The notes below the pieces were generated by a model. It saw nothing but the letters and a program-made list of their open reading frames with translations, did not search any database and was not told the origin of the DNA. Made by a program: the position numbers and the translations under genes. DNA of 64,000 bases. Source: an uncultured Bacillota bacterium (GTDB lineage: Bacteria; Bacillota; Clostridia; Peptostreptococcales; Anaerovoracaceae). Below, piece after piece: positions 1 to 9,453 of this stretch. Each line of letters opens with the position of its first letter. Within the stretch, counting starts at the first letter, position 1. The stretch lies in NCBI GenBank assembly GCA_927441425.1, contig CAKMKG010000008.1, positions 1 through 64,000 on the forward strand, in the 5' to 3' direction.

Positions 1-771
1 AAAAATGTTCTAGAGAAGGCGTTCGGCGTTCAGCAGGGTACGGCATTGCTGGAAAGAGTCACGAAGACGCTGCGAACAAAGGCCTTTGAGTTTATCCGAA
101 AAGCTGATTATAAGAACCTGATGAACATGATCGTAAACGAACATCCTCAGACCATCGCCTTGATCCTTTCCTATGCCAGAGCAGATCAGGCTTCCTCCAT
201 TATCGCCGAACTGCCGAAGAACATTCGTGTGGATGTGGTGGAAAGAATCGCGAGGATGGACAGAACGTCTCCGGAAGTGATCAGACAGGTAGAAGCAATA
301 TTAGAAAGAAAATTTGAATCCGTCGTATCCATCGACCTCTTGGAGGTTGGCGGGATCAACTATATAGCAGAAATCATGAATAATATCGACAGAGGAACTG
401 AGAAATTTATCTTTGATGAGTTGAGCAGAAATGATCCGAAGCTGTCGGAAGAAATCAGGAAGCGGATGTTCGTATTCGAGGATATCATTATTTTGGATCC
501 CCTTGCAATTCAAAGATTCCTCAGAGAAGTGGATACAAAGGAAATGTCTATTGCTCTTAAGGGATCCAACAAAGAGGTGGCCAATGTCATCTTTGAAAAT
601 ATGTCTCAGCGTATGGGTGAAACCGTAAAAAGTGAAATGGAATACTTGCATAACATTAGGGTAAGAGATGTAGAAGATGCACAGCAGAAGATTGTGGCGA
701 TCATTCGAAGGCTTGAAGAAGAAGGCGAAATCGTCATATCTAAGGGCGGAAAGGATGATATGATTGTCTAG
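1..771 (+). CDS. fliG: Flagellar motor switch protein FliG (5' end cut off)
   Basis: Cytoplasmic rotor protein of the flagellar C-ring that couples MotA to rotation and, with FliM and FliY, sets direction. The reading frame is open from base 1, so the TTG at 46 is not the true start; about 256 codons are visible against roughly 335 in complete FliG, so the N-terminal FliF-binding domain lies upstream. The EHPQ motif of the middle domain and the charged C-terminal torque helices (around FDELSRNDPKL and FVFEDIIILD) are present. The stop overlaps the start of fliH, as expected in a tight operon. Identification is secure. Confidence 0.96.
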   Translation, partial: KNVLEKAFGVQQGTALLERVTKTLRTKAFEFIRKADYKNLMNMIVNEHPQTIALILSYARADQASSIIAELPKNIRVDVVERIARMDRTSPEVIRQVEAILERKFESVVSIDLLEVGGINYIAEIMNNIDRGTEKFIFDELSRNDPKLSEEIRKRMFVFEDIIILDPLAIQRFLREVDTKEMSIALKGSNKEVANVIFENMSQRMGETVKSEMEYLHNIRVRDVEDAQQKIVAIIRRLEEEGEIVISKGGKDDMIV

Positions 772-1498
772 TATCGTAAAAGCGAAACAGCTGACCTATA
801 CACCGCCGAAACCTCCGGATACCAGCAGAGAAATGCTGGATATCGAAAAGGGGGACCTTGAAAAAGTCAGCATCGATGATGTGAATGAGAAAAAGGAAAC
901 CATCCTCAGACAGGCGCTCAAAAAGGCAAGACACATTGAAAGTGAGGCAAAGTTGAGGGCGGATGGTCTGGTTGAAAGCGCAGTGAAGAGCAGCCGGGAG
1001 ATTATGAATTTAGCTGAGAAAAAAGCCTATGACGAAGGATATCTCCGCGGCTTGGTGGATGGTGCCAACGCATCAGAAACTGCGGCAGAGGAAGGACTTC
1101 ACGAACTAAGACGGCTGATTGAATTGTTTAAAACAGACCAGAAGGAAGCATTGGAAAGAAACGAGAAGGACCTGGTGGAAATCGCCTTTGAACTGGCGAA
1201 AAAAATCATGAAGCAGCATGTGCAAACTGATGAGAATGCAGTACAGAAAATGCTGGAAGAGATCATCATGGAAAACGAAGGAAGCCTGAAGATTTATTTC
1301 TCAGAATACCAGAAAACCCTGGGGGTTCATATTGATAGATCCATTATTAAAAAGCTTAGAACTATGATGAAAGATGCCAAGCTGGTTCTGATTAAAGAAG
1401 AAGACCTGATCATGAGCGAGACGGAAGGCGGTATCGTGGATATGAGCGTACCGGTTCAGCTGGAACAACTGAAAAAGGCTGTTGACCACGCATACTAG
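764..1498 (+). CDS. fliH: Flagellar assembly protein FliH
   Basis: Negative regulator and docking subunit of the export ATPase FliI at the base of the flagellar type III secretion apparatus. The 244-residue protein is rich in charged alpha-helix: an N-terminal coiled coil (about residues 45-130) leads to the conserved C-terminal FliH/YscL domain (about 140-240). A TTG start at 764 overlaps the fliG stop by 8 bases, which suggests translational coupling. The place between fliG and fliI is the standard order. Sequence conservation in this family is low, so the call rests on layout as well as composition. Confidence 0.9.
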   Translation: MSSIVKAKQLTYTPPKPPDTSREMLDIEKGDLEKVSIDDVNEKKETILRQALKKARHIESEAKLRADGLVESAVKSSREIMNLAEKKAYDEGYLRGLVDGANASETAAEEGLHELRRLIELFKTDQKEALERNEKDLVEIAFELAKKIMKQHVQTDENAVQKMLEEIIMENEGSLKIYFSEYQKTLGVHIDRSIIKKLRTMMKDAKLVLIKEEDLIMSETEGGIVDMSVPVQLEQLKKAVDHAY

Positions 1499-1538
1499 CA
1501 GAGTTTGTCCTCCCATGAGCCGATAAGGAGCTTTCTAG

Positions 1539-2843
1539 ATGGATACAAAGAAATATTGCAGAATCATTCGCAATGCAGATTGCCATTCGTATTTCGGCAA
1601 GATCGACAAGGTCATCGGGATGATGATCGAATCCAACGGACCCGATTGTAAAGTCGGGGATCTGTGCAAGATTTACGGACACGGGAATAAGAAATATATC
1701 AGCGCCGAAGTGGTCGGCTTCCGAGGAAACAAAGTGCTACTCATGCCCTATGAGGAGCCGGAAGGAATCAGCTCAGGAAATCTTGTAGAAGCCACCCATT
1801 CCGCACTAAAGATCGGTATGTCGGAAAAGCTGATCGGCAGAGTCATTAGTGCGACGGGAGAACCTATCGATGATGGTGGACCCATCGAATGCAGTTTGCA
1901 GTATGAAGTGCAGAGTGTCAGCTCCAATCCCCTTTCCAGACCGAGAATCCATGACATATTGGAATTCGGAATCAAGCCCATTGACGGGCTATTGACAATT
2001 GGAAAAGGGCAGAGAATGGGTATCTTCGCAGGAAGCGGAGTCGGGAAAAGTACTCTGATGGGTATGATTGCCAGAAATGTAAAAGCCGACGTAAACGTCA
2101 TCGCCTTGGTAGGAGAGAGAGGAAGAGAGGTCCGGGAGTTCCTGGAACGGGATCTTGGACCGGAAGGGCTGGCCCGCTCTGTGCTCGTGGTTGCAACCTC
2201 TGATCAGCCTCCGATGCAGAGAATGAAATGTGCTATGGTTGCCACTACCATCGCAGAGTATTTCAAGGATTTGGGCAAGGATGTATTGCTCATGATGGAC
2301 TCTCTTACCAGATTTGCAATGGCCCAGAGAGAAATCGGGCTTGCCACGGGAGAACCGCCGGTGGCCAGAGGATATACCCCTTCCATCTACTCCATGATGC
2401 CGAAGCTTCTGGAACGGACGGGGAACTTTGAGAATGGTTCCATCACAGGCATCTATACGGTGCTGGTGGAAGGTGACGATGTGAATGAACCGATTTCAGA
2501 TACCGTACGAGGGATCATCGATGGGCATATTGTTCTATCCAGAAAAATAGCAATGCGAAATCATTATCCCGCCATCGATGTACTGGGAAGCGTCAGCAGA
2601 CTGATGAATGATATCGCGGAGCAAGAGCAGATCGATGCAGCGGGCAAGATTAGAAACCTGATGTCCATCTATGATACAAACTATGACCTGGTAAACATCG
2701 GCGCATATAAAAGCGGGACAAACAGACCGCTGGACGAAGCCATCTCAAAGATAGGCAAAATAAATGAGTATCTGCAGCAAAATGTGAATGATAAATTCCA
2801 GTATGAAGACAGTGTCCAAATGCTGAAGGCAGCGATCCTATAA
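1539..2843 (+). CDS. fliI: Flagellum-specific export ATPase FliI
   Basis: Hexameric ATPase, related to F1-beta, that helps load and unfold substrates of the flagellar type III export gate. Walker A is GSGVGKST at residues 165-172; the following GERGREVREF block and the SLTRFAMAQREIGLATGEPP region are hallmark FliI/YscN segments. The 434-residue length is normal. The ATG at 1539 is preceded by AAGGAG at 1525-1530. Neighbours fliH and fliJ are its physical partners. Confidence 0.97.
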   Translation: MDTKKYCRIIRNADCHSYFGKIDKVIGMMIESNGPDCKVGDLCKIYGHGNKKYISAEVVGFRGNKVLLMPYEEPEGISSGNLVEATHSALKIGMSEKLIGRVISATGEPIDDGGPIECSLQYEVQSVSSNPLSRPRIHDILEFGIKPIDGLLTIGKGQRMGIFAGSGVGKSTLMGMIARNVKADVNVIALVGERGREVREFLERDLGPEGLARSVLVVATSDQPPMQRMKCAMVATTIAEYFKDLGKDVLLMMDSLTRFAMAQREIGLATGEPPVARGYTPSIYSMMPKLLERTGNFENGSITGIYTVLVEGDDVNEPISDTVRGIIDGHIVLSRKIAMRNHYPAIDVLGSVSRLMNDIAEQEQIDAAGKIRNLMSIYDTNYDLVNIGAYKSGTNRPLDEAISKIGKINEYLQQNVNDKFQYEDSVQMLKAAIL

Positions 2844-2903
2844 AAGAACCGGCATAGGAAGGAAGCAGAAGCAAAAAACTTATGAAGTGGAGGACAGCAT
2901 TTT

Positions 2904-3353
2904 ATGAAGAAGTTTGAGTTCCAATTAGAAAAACTTCTGTCCTATAAGGGACAGCTGTTGGACAGTGAAATGATGACGCTGGCAGTGCTGAATAATCAAC
3001 TGTCCGAGGAACAGCATAAGCTGCGTTCCCTTCAACTGGAACAGGAGCAATGCAGAAAAGATTTCGAAAGTAAGATGCTGGAGAAAACCACTCCTGCGAC
3101 CTGTAGGATGTACATCTATTATACAGAGCATCTCAAGGAACAGATCCTCAATGTGGAAAGATTGATTGAAAGCATTCAGGCACAGGTAAACAAACAGATA
3201 GAGCTGATCAAAGGACTAAAGTTGGAAACGAAATCTCTAGAAATACTTAAGACTTCCAGGTACGACGAGTACAAGAAAGAAGATCTGAAAGCCGCAGAAA
3301 AGCAGCTGGAGGAATTTGTGTCAACAGTGAAGATCATGAAGAAATCAAGCTAG
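2904..3353 (+). CDS. fliJ: Flagellar export chaperone/stalk protein FliJ
   Basis: Small coiled-coil protein that inserts into the FliI ring like the gamma stalk of F1-ATPase and promotes export. The 149 residues are almost entirely charged heptad-type helix, beginning MKKFEFQLEKLLSYK, which is the usual FliJ opening. Length (about 147 residues in the family) and position straight after fliI support the call; there are no catalytic motifs to check. Confidence 0.88.
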   Translation: MKKFEFQLEKLLSYKGQLLDSEMMTLAVLNNQLSEEQHKLRSLQLEQEQCRKDFESKMLEKTTPATCRMYIYYTEHLKEQILNVERLIESIQAQVNKQIELIKGLKLETKSLEILKTSRYDEYKKEDLKAAEKQLEEFVSTVKIMKKSS

Positions 3354-3419
3354 AGAATTTCGTCCAAATATATTTCGTAGATTTTTACTGCGAAGACTTT
3401 TGAGGAAAGGAGGAAAAAG

Positions 3420-4940
3420 ATGAATATCGACAATAGCTTAGGAATGACATTATTTTCAAACGACGTAAGCGGTACAACTCCGGGCATGGGTAGTTTCAAT
3501 GGACTGCCGAAGGTTCTCGGGGAAAGTCCGTCAGGGTCCCTGTTCCAACAATTGATCTCCCAGATGCTAATGGAAAGAAATGGAATATATGAAACACCTC
3601 CTGCGGGAAAAAACGGGGAAGAACAGAATAGAGCCGGCGGAATCGGAAATTTAGTATCCGAGCTGCTTCAAGCAGGAGGAAATCTGGCGAAGATCAGGCT
3701 TCTAAATGGGGAAAACGGGATCGGCGAATCAGCGGAAGCCAATGGACTGCCGACGGATGCCATAGACGAAAACAATGGGTCCATAAATGGGATTCAGGCT
3801 TTGATGGCGGGATTTGTTAATCCGGTCCAGACGTCAACCGATGATACGACTCCTACAGGCGCTCAAACCATGAAGGGCGCTATAGAAGCATCGGCATTAG
3901 AAATTGGTTACCTTCGGACAGCAGGAAGTGAATCGGAAGTTCAGGCATCCCAGAAGAATATCCTAACCAATACCGCACCGGAAGACAGCTTGGGAGCGAC
4001 TGCAACAATGACGGATCGAAAGACAGCGGAAACCGATGCGATGACAATGGCAAACGATGGGAAGGTGGCGCTCGAGGAAAGGAACACTGTTCTGCAGTCA
4101 GCAAAGACAGAATATGCAAATGCAGCGGTTATAGGCAGTGAGAAACCGGAACTGAACGACATAAAATTGCCAAACGATGGGAAAACAGAGCAGATGAAAG
4201 GGATGACTGAAAAACCGGAAACGATAGCTGGACAGGAAACCAAGCACTCTGAAATCGGAAGCAACAAGCAGACTGCCGACCTAGGGAATCCAGTGAAGGA
4301 ATTGAAAGCTGATACCGTAAAGATGGCGAAATCAGAAACCGAAACGGAAGGGATCAACCTGGAAAGGAACGGATTTCAGAACTCAATCCAAGGAGCTGTA
4401 TCAACAAGAAACGCAGCAGAGACAAGCCAGTTGCCCCAACCGGTTGAAACAAGCCAGCCTTACAGTCAGATCAAAGCAGAAATCTTAACAAAGCTAGAAG
4501 AGAATGGTCCGACAGAATTCAAAATGCAGCTGGATCCAGAAGATTTGGGACAGATCGACATCAAACTGAAGCTCAGCGATGGGAAGCTGATCATCGACAT
4601 ACTGGCCGCAAATACAAAAACGCAGGCCATGTTAACAGGGCAGGTTGACAAGCTGATCGCAAGCATGGGACTTCAGAATGTAGTGGTAGAAAGTGTTCAT
4701 GTGAACCAACAGATGAATTCACAAACACAGGACAATAGCCAAAGTCAGGGATTCACAATGAATGCGGCAATGGATTTCTCCCAGAGAAAGCAGCAGGAAC
4801 AAGCCCAGCAGCAAATTCTCAATGATAGCAGGCTGGCAGGAACCTTGAATCAGCAGCAGGATGAAACTCAAACCAGCAATCAAGCAAACCGCATCGAAGC
4901 AATGCGATACGATACCCACAGAATGAATTATGCGGTATAG
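3420..4940 (+). CDS. fliK: Flagellar hook-length control protein FliK
   Basis: Secreted ruler that measures the hook and switches export specificity through FlhB. The 506-residue protein has a long low-complexity region rich in Thr, Glu, Lys and Asn (about 1-345) followed by a compact Flg_hook domain (about 350-430) with the conserved core LDPEDLGQIDIKLKL, then a Gln-rich tail. This layout is typical. A strong RBS (GGAGG) sits before the ATG. It lies directly before flgD and flgE, the hook cap and hook genes it acts on. Confidence 0.9.
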   Translation: MNIDNSLGMTLFSNDVSGTTPGMGSFNGLPKVLGESPSGSLFQQLISQMLMERNGIYETPPAGKNGEEQNRAGGIGNLVSELLQAGGNLAKIRLLNGENGIGESAEANGLPTDAIDENNGSINGIQALMAGFVNPVQTSTDDTTPTGAQTMKGAIEASALEIGYLRTAGSESEVQASQKNILTNTAPEDSLGATATMTDRKTAETDAMTMANDGKVALEERNTVLQSAKTEYANAAVIGSEKPELNDIKLPNDGKTEQMKGMTEKPETIAGQETKHSEIGSNKQTADLGNPVKELKADTVKMAKSETETEGINLERNGFQNSIQGAVSTRNAAETSQLPQPVETSQPYSQIKAEILTKLEENGPTEFKMQLDPEDLGQIDIKLKLSDGKLIIDILAANTKTQAMLTGQVDKLIASMGLQNVVVESVHVNQQMNSQTQDNSQSQGFTMNAAMDFSQRKQQEQAQQQILNDSRLAGTLNQQQDETQTSNQANRIEAMRYDTHRMNYAV

Positions 4941-4955
4941 AAAGGAGGAAATAAT

Positions 4956-5390
4956 ATGTCAATCGATTCAATCAACAACTACGGAACAAGCGGCACAAGC
5001 AACACGAGCAAATCGTCCGGTACCGGTACGTTGTCAATGGATGACTTCTTGCAGCTTCTGGTTGCGCAACTGAAGAACCAGGATATGTACAATACGATGG
5101 ATGACTCGCAATACATGGCACAAATGGCACAGTTTTCTATGCTGCAGGCGATTACCGATATGAGCGAATTGTCAATGACTTCCTATGGGGTAAGCCTGAT
5201 CGGCAAAGAAGTGACCATAGCAAAGATTGCAGATGACGGGACTGTCTCAAGTCTCAAGGGTATCGTTGACAGCGTGAATTTCTATAACGGCAGCCCTCAG
5301 GTCGTGGTTGATGACATGAGCTACTCGCTGAGCAGCGTGATGCAGGTGAATGAGCCCAAGATCATCATTCCAAACAGTGAGATAAAATGA
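4956..5390 (+). CDS. flgD: Hook capping protein FlgD
   Basis: Scaffold that caps the growing hook and lets FlgE subunits polymerise. The 144-residue protein contains the FlgD N-terminal signature MDDFLQLLVAQLKNQD (from about residue 27) and the stretch SQYMAQMAQFSMLQAI. It is shorter than the enterobacterial form (about 230 residues) because the C-terminal fibronectin-like region is reduced, which is common in Clostridia. An AAGGAGG RBS lies before the ATG. Confidence 0.94.
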   Translation: MSIDSINNYGTSGTSNTSKSSGTGTLSMDDFLQLLVAQLKNQDMYNTMDDSQYMAQMAQFSMLQAITDMSELSMTSYGVSLIGKEVTIAKIADDGTVSSLKGIVDSVNFYNGSPQVVVDDMSYSLSSVMQVNEPKIIIPNSEIK

Positions 5391-5412
5391 CAATGAGTAG
5401 AAGGTGAATGAG

Positions 5413-5823
5413 ATGTCCAATGAGATTTCGGGCAATCGATACAATCTGACGGATGCCATCATCAGGCAAACCGAAAAGGTCAATTCCTCGGGCAGCAAAC
5501 CGGGAGGAGCCAACAGCCAGATCACCAACGGCAGGTCCTTCCAGGAAATTTTAAACGAGCAGCTTAACCACAGGATTTCCTTTTCAAAGCATGCAACGCA
5601 AAGAACGGAAGACAGAAATATCCAGATCAGCGAAAGCGATCTGAACCGTTTGGAGGATGCCTGCGACAGAGCACAGCAAAAGGGGATCAAGGATGCCCTG
5701 ATTGTGATGGAGGACTCCGCATTTATCGTAAACGCCCTCAACAAAACCGTTATCACAGTCGTTGATAAAAATGAAATGAAAAGCAACGTATTCACAAATA
5801 TTGATGGTGCCGTATTTATATAG
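5413..5823 (+). CDS. Flagellar operon protein, TIGR02530 type
   Basis: A short protein found in this same slot between flgD and flgE in many Firmicutes; its molecular role is not established as far as I know. The C-terminal half contains the conserved core around FSKHATQRTEDRNIQISESDLNRL and a following beta-rich part (DALIVMEDSAFIVN). I chose the ATG at 5413 because AAGGTG at 5401-5406 is well spaced for it; a GTG at 5404 in the same frame is possible but overlaps that RBS. Confidence 0.82.
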   Translation: MSNEISGNRYNLTDAIIRQTEKVNSSGSKPGGANSQITNGRSFQEILNEQLNHRISFSKHATQRTEDRNIQISESDLNRLEDACDRAQQKGIKDALIVMEDSAFIVNALNKTVITVVDKNEMKSNVFTNIDGAVFI

Positions 5824-5900
5824 CTGGACCTTGAAACAGGAAGCTATGGTGTGCTTTGACCGACAGATAAGCGCACAACGGACACAGAAAGGATTATAAA

Positions 5901-7382
5901 ATGATAGGATCTATGTATTCCGCAGTTTCAGGTTTGTCTGCACATCAGACAAAGATGAATGTCATTGGTAACAATATTGCCAATGTAAACACCTATGGCT
6001 TCAAGTCAAGCCGAGTTACTTTTTCCGATGTATTTTACCAGACGATCAACAGCGCTACAGGCTCGAAGGGAGATGCAACATCAGGCACAGGAGGAACCAA
6101 CGCAACCCAACTGGGTTATGGAGCAAAGGTCAATTCCGTCGATGTCATCAACACCCGTGCAGGCAGTGCGACCACTGACCGTGCGCTGGACGTTTATATC
6201 AACGGCGACGGCTACCTCCCTGTAAAAGATAGTGATGGAACAATCAAATATACCCGTGTCGGCGTGCTGAGCTTTGACGACAGCGGAAATCTTGTGGACA
6301 GAAACGGAAATAAAGTGCTGGGCTTTAATCTGGATGAGACGACAAAAAACGCGATTCTCAATGCAGACGGAACCCAAGCAGTTAATGAATTGCAGGTCAT
6401 CAACATTCCGGCGGCAGAACGGGAAAAATATACCGGCATCGCCATCGGATCCAATGGTGAAATCACCGCCATCAGGGAAGGCGACCCCACCTTTGTGCCG
6501 GCAACCGGCACGGGCTGGATGGATGGACTTCCAACGGTCGACCCTGCATCAAACTATAAGGGAAGTATTACGGTGACTGCGAACCGCGAGGTGACGGCAG
6601 GAGCTCATCCTATTACGGTATCTTCCAACGCTGCAGCTGGTTTAACCGCATTGGTGCTAACCCGTGTTGGACTCAGCGACACCTATACCTTATCCTATGG
6701 AGCGGGGCCAACGCAGGTAAACGGTGAGCTTGATCCAGCAACCAACACGGTGGCATTCAACGTTCCGGGTATTGGTACAACTACCGGTACTGTAACGGTA
6801 CCGATCGACCCGAGCGGTACGAATGGGTATAATCTCGGGAATAACGCTTCAACTGGTCCAGGAGCCTTGGGAACTGTTGATTATACCTCATATTTGATCA
6901 CCTCTACCGTTGTCGATAAATCCGGGGCTACGATCAATTTGCCCACAGTGACCTGGGGCGGTGCTACACCTGCAACAAATATTGCCTTTGGTCAGGTTTC
7001 GGTAGATATAGATACTGCTGATTTTGAAGATGCGCTAGATGCCGGCTTTACCAATGTGGTGATTGGATCCGTAGGTGCAGGAGCCGGTGTACCGACGAAA
7101 ATCGCAAGCATCGCAACTGTGAAGTTTGGCAACCCGGACGGACTGTCTCAGGATGGAGAGAGCTACTATGTTCAAACTCCAAACTCGGGAGATCCAATCG
7201 CAACGATTCCGGGGAGCGGTGGTACGGGAAACTTCCGTGCCGGTGCGCTGGAAATGTCCAACGTAGACCTTTCCAGAGAGTTCACGGAGATGATCATCAC
7301 CCAGAGAGGCTTCCAGGCGAACACAAGAATGATCACAACATCGGATGAATTGCTGTCTGAGCTGGTCAGCATGAAGAGATAA
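5901..7382 (+). CDS. flgE: Flagellar hook protein FlgE
   Basis: Structural subunit of the hook, the universal joint outside the cell. The N-terminus (MYSAVSGLSAHQTKMNVIGN, then NIANVNTYGFK) and the C-terminus (ALEMSNVDLSREFTEMIITQ, ending in MITTSDELLSELVSMKR) form the conserved D0/D1 coiled coil. The 493-residue length reflects a large variable middle (about residues 200-440) rich in Thr, Gly and Ala that forms the exposed D2/D3 domains. No signal peptide, as expected for a type III export substrate. Confidence 0.96.
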   Translation: MIGSMYSAVSGLSAHQTKMNVIGNNIANVNTYGFKSSRVTFSDVFYQTINSATGSKGDATSGTGGTNATQLGYGAKVNSVDVINTRAGSATTDRALDVYINGDGYLPVKDSDGTIKYTRVGVLSFDDSGNLVDRNGNKVLGFNLDETTKNAILNADGTQAVNELQVINIPAAEREKYTGIAIGSNGEITAIREGDPTFVPATGTGWMDGLPTVDPASNYKGSITVTANREVTAGAHPITVSSNAAAGLTALVLTRVGLSDTYTLSYGAGPTQVNGELDPATNTVAFNVPGIGTTTGTVTVPIDPSGTNGYNLGNNASTGPGALGTVDYTSYLITSTVVDKSGATINLPTVTWGGATPATNIAFGQVSVDIDTADFEDALDAGFTNVVIGSVGAGAGVPTKIASIATVKFGNPDGLSQDGESYYVQTPNSGDPIATIPGSGGTGNFRAGALEMSNVDLSREFTEMIITQRGFQANTRMITTSDELLSELVSMKR

Positions 7383-7390
7383 CCCACTTT

Positions 7391-7427
7391 TCATTCAGAG
7401 GGAGCTGAATGCTCCCTCTGAATGAAT
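7391..7427 (+). terminator. Perfect 16-bp stem-loop after flgE
   Basis: Arms TTCATTCAGAGGGAGC (7391-7406) and GCTCCCTCTGAATGAA (7412-7427) are perfect complements around a five-base loop. The following TTCTATTTATAA is only a weak U-tract, so it may be a partial terminator or a 3' end stabiliser that makes hook mRNA more abundant than the downstream motor genes. This is inference from structure and place. Confidence 0.55.
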
Positions 7428-7476
7428 TCTATTTATAAAGAATGGTACCGCTAATTTTGGGGATGGAGGAACTGAT

Positions 7477-7671
7477 ATGATTAAGCTTACGAAATTAAAC
7501 AAAAGTAATGATGAGACATTTATCCTGAACTGCGAGCTTATCGAAACAATAGAAGAAAGACCGGACACAACGATCCGTCTTGTAAACGGCAAGCATTTTG
7601 TCGTAGCGGAAAGCGCCGCGGAAGTAGTATCAAAGGTAGTTGCTTTCAAGAGGAACATCTACGGAAGATAA
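7477..7671 (+). CDS. flbD: FlbD/SwrD family flagellar protein
   Basis: Small 64-residue cytosolic protein. The family member SwrD of Bacillus subtilis supports flagellar torque, probably through the stators; the exact mechanism is unknown. The sequence MIKLTKLN, then NCELIETIEERPDTTIRLVNGKHFVVAES, matches the family pattern. It sits between flgE and motA as in other Firmicutes. A GGAGG RBS precedes the ATG. Confidence 0.92.
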   Translation: MIKLTKLNKSNDETFILNCELIETIEERPDTTIRLVNGKHFVVAESAAEVVSKVVAFKRNIYGR

Positions 7672-7746
7672 AATATAAAAAAGGGCGGATGGAAGACTGG
7701 AATCCAGACTTTCATGACAGGCCTGTAGTTAGAGGAGTATAGTTCA

Positions 7747-8610
7747 ATGGAATTAAGCGTTCTGATAGGGTATGTAGCAGTTGTATTCGCAATAATATTC
7801 GGAATTGTATTTGGTGATGACGGGATCAATTTTTCTTTGCTGTCGAACTTTATTAATGGACCGAGCATATTTATTGTACTGGGAGGAACCTCGTTTGTAC
7901 TCCTGGCATCTTTCCCGCTTAAAGTATTCAAGCTTATTCCAAAACATATTAAAATGATCATCAGCAAGGATAAAAAAGACCCCAATGAATACATTGAAAT
8001 CATCACGGAGTTGTCCAAAGAAGCAAGAAAAAAAGGGTTGCTCGCCTTGGAGGATAAAGCACTGACCTTTGAAGACGATTTCTTAAGGGAGAGTATCCTT
8101 TTAATCGTTGATGCGATCGAACCGGACAAGCTGAAGGGTTGGTTTGAGCAGAAGATGACAAATATAGAAAGGCGGAACCAGGAGGAAAAAAGGTTTTATG
8201 ATTTTGGTGCTGCCCTCGGGCCCGCCTTCGGAATGCTAGGTACACTGATCGGGCTGGTGAATATGCTGAAGGCCATGAGCCTGGATGGAGGCGCTGAAGC
8301 ACTGGGGGAAAATATGTCGGTAGCACTGATTACGACATTTTACGGCTCGATGCTTGCAAACTGCGTCTTTATGCCCATAGGGAACAAGCTGGAGATTGCC
8401 CAGGAACGGGAAATGTTGTATAAAGAAATGATTATTGAAGGAATCATTGCCATCAAAGAAGGGGAGAACCCAAGATATATTCAGGAAAAACTGAAAAACT
8501 TCCTTGCGGAGCATGAAATATTAAGGGACAGCGCAGATGGGGATGGAGACGGAGAAGGAAAGAAAAGCAAGGGGAGCAAAAAAGAAAAGAAGTCAAAGAA
8601 GAAGGAATAA
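7747..8610 (+). CDS. motA: Flagellar stator protein MotA
   Basis: Inner-membrane stator subunit; five MotA surround two MotB to form the ion channel that drives rotation. The 287-residue protein has two N-terminal membrane segments, a cytoplasmic loop, and two C-terminal membrane segments with the conserved GPAFGMLGTLIGLVNMLKAM. The tail (last about 25 residues) is very Lys/Glu/Gly rich, ending in KKSKGSKKEKKSKKKE, which is longer than usual. It is followed after three bases by motB. Confidence 0.95.
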   Translation: MELSVLIGYVAVVFAIIFGIVFGDDGINFSLLSNFINGPSIFIVLGGTSFVLLASFPLKVFKLIPKHIKMIISKDKKDPNEYIEIITELSKEARKKGLLALEDKALTFEDDFLRESILLIVDAIEPDKLKGWFEQKMTNIERRNQEEKRFYDFGAALGPAFGMLGTLIGLVNMLKAMSLDGGAEALGENMSVALITTFYGSMLANCVFMPIGNKLEIAQEREMLYKEMIIEGIIAIKEGENPRYIQEKLKNFLAEHEILRDSADGDGDGEGKKSKGSKKEKKSKKKE

Positions 8611-8613
8611 TGA

Positions 8614-9435
8614 ATGGCTAAGAAAAAAAGCAATATAAATAAGGATGCGTGGCTGAATACATATGCAGATATGATTACCTTAATCCTGGTATTTTTCATT
8701 CTGCTTTATTCCATGTCGACGATTGACCAAGAAAAGTTCAGACTGCTGGTTAAGGCTTTTACGGCTGATCCCGAGACCATAGAACAAATTCGTTTGATGG
8801 AAAGTGAGAATGAGGAGGATGCGGGACAGCCGGATGCGGAGCAGGGTGGCATTGATGGAGATCTGATTGCGGCTGACATTGAGGACCTTGAGGACTTGTA
8901 TCAGCATTTGAAAAAATATGTGCAAGAAAATCAGCTTGAGGAAGCGGTTCAAGTGGAAAAAGGCGAGGACATGGTTTTTGTAAGATTTATGTCAAACCTA
9001 TTCTTTGAAGCGGACAGAGCAGTCCTGAAAAGCGGAGGCAAAGAGATTTTGAACTATGTGGGAGAAGCGTTGGGACAGGTAGAACCACAAATCAAATTTA
9101 TTCGGATTGATGGACATACTGCAGAGGCAGGGCGGGGAACAAACACTGTAGACAACAGAGAACTGTCCACCGATCGGGCCAACGCGGTTTTAAAATATCT
9201 TGAAGAGCTTTATATAAAGGAGCCGTCCAAACTGATGGCAGTAGGCTATGGATTGTATCGTCCCGTTGCACCAAATGACAGTGAAGCGAATCGTGCAAAG
9301 AACAGACGGGTTGAAATCTTGGTTGCGAAGACAGACAGCGTACAGGATGAACTCGATAAAATTTATGAAATGGTCGATCAAGCCGACCTTGCCCAGGAGA
9401 ATCCCAATCAAGATAATCCAGCAAACAACGAGTAG
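8614..9435 (+). CDS. motB: Flagellar stator protein MotB
   Basis: Peptidoglycan-anchored stator subunit. The single N-terminal membrane helix follows the TYADMITLILVFF motif, in which Asp19 is the ion-carrying residue. The C-terminal OmpA-like peptidoglycan-binding domain (about residues 120-245) carries IDGHTAEAGRGTNTVDNREL and RAKNRRVEI. An acidic linker (about 60-95) joins the two. The ATG at 8614 lies three bases after motA. Confidence 0.95.
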   Translation: MAKKKSNINKDAWLNTYADMITLILVFFILLYSMSTIDQEKFRLLVKAFTADPETIEQIRLMESENEEDAGQPDAEQGGIDGDLIAADIEDLEDLYQHLKKYVQENQLEEAVQVEKGEDMVFVRFMSNLFFEADRAVLKSGGKEILNYVGEALGQVEPQIKFIRIDGHTAEAGRGTNTVDNRELSTDRANAVLKYLEELYIKEPSKLMAVGYGLYRPVAPNDSEANRAKNRRVEILVAKTDSVQDELDKIYEMVDQADLAQENPNQDNPANNE

Positions 9436-9453
9436 CGAGTAGGAGATTGCATT

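Noticed and set aside
301..651. Minus-strand open frame of 116 codons opposite fliG
   Set aside because: It is a shadow of the conserved fliG frame and shows no family similarity or RBS.
5247..5795. Minus-strand open frame of 182 codons opposite flgD and the TIGR02530 gene
   Set aside because: Spans two real genes on the opposite strand, has an unlikely composition and no RBS.
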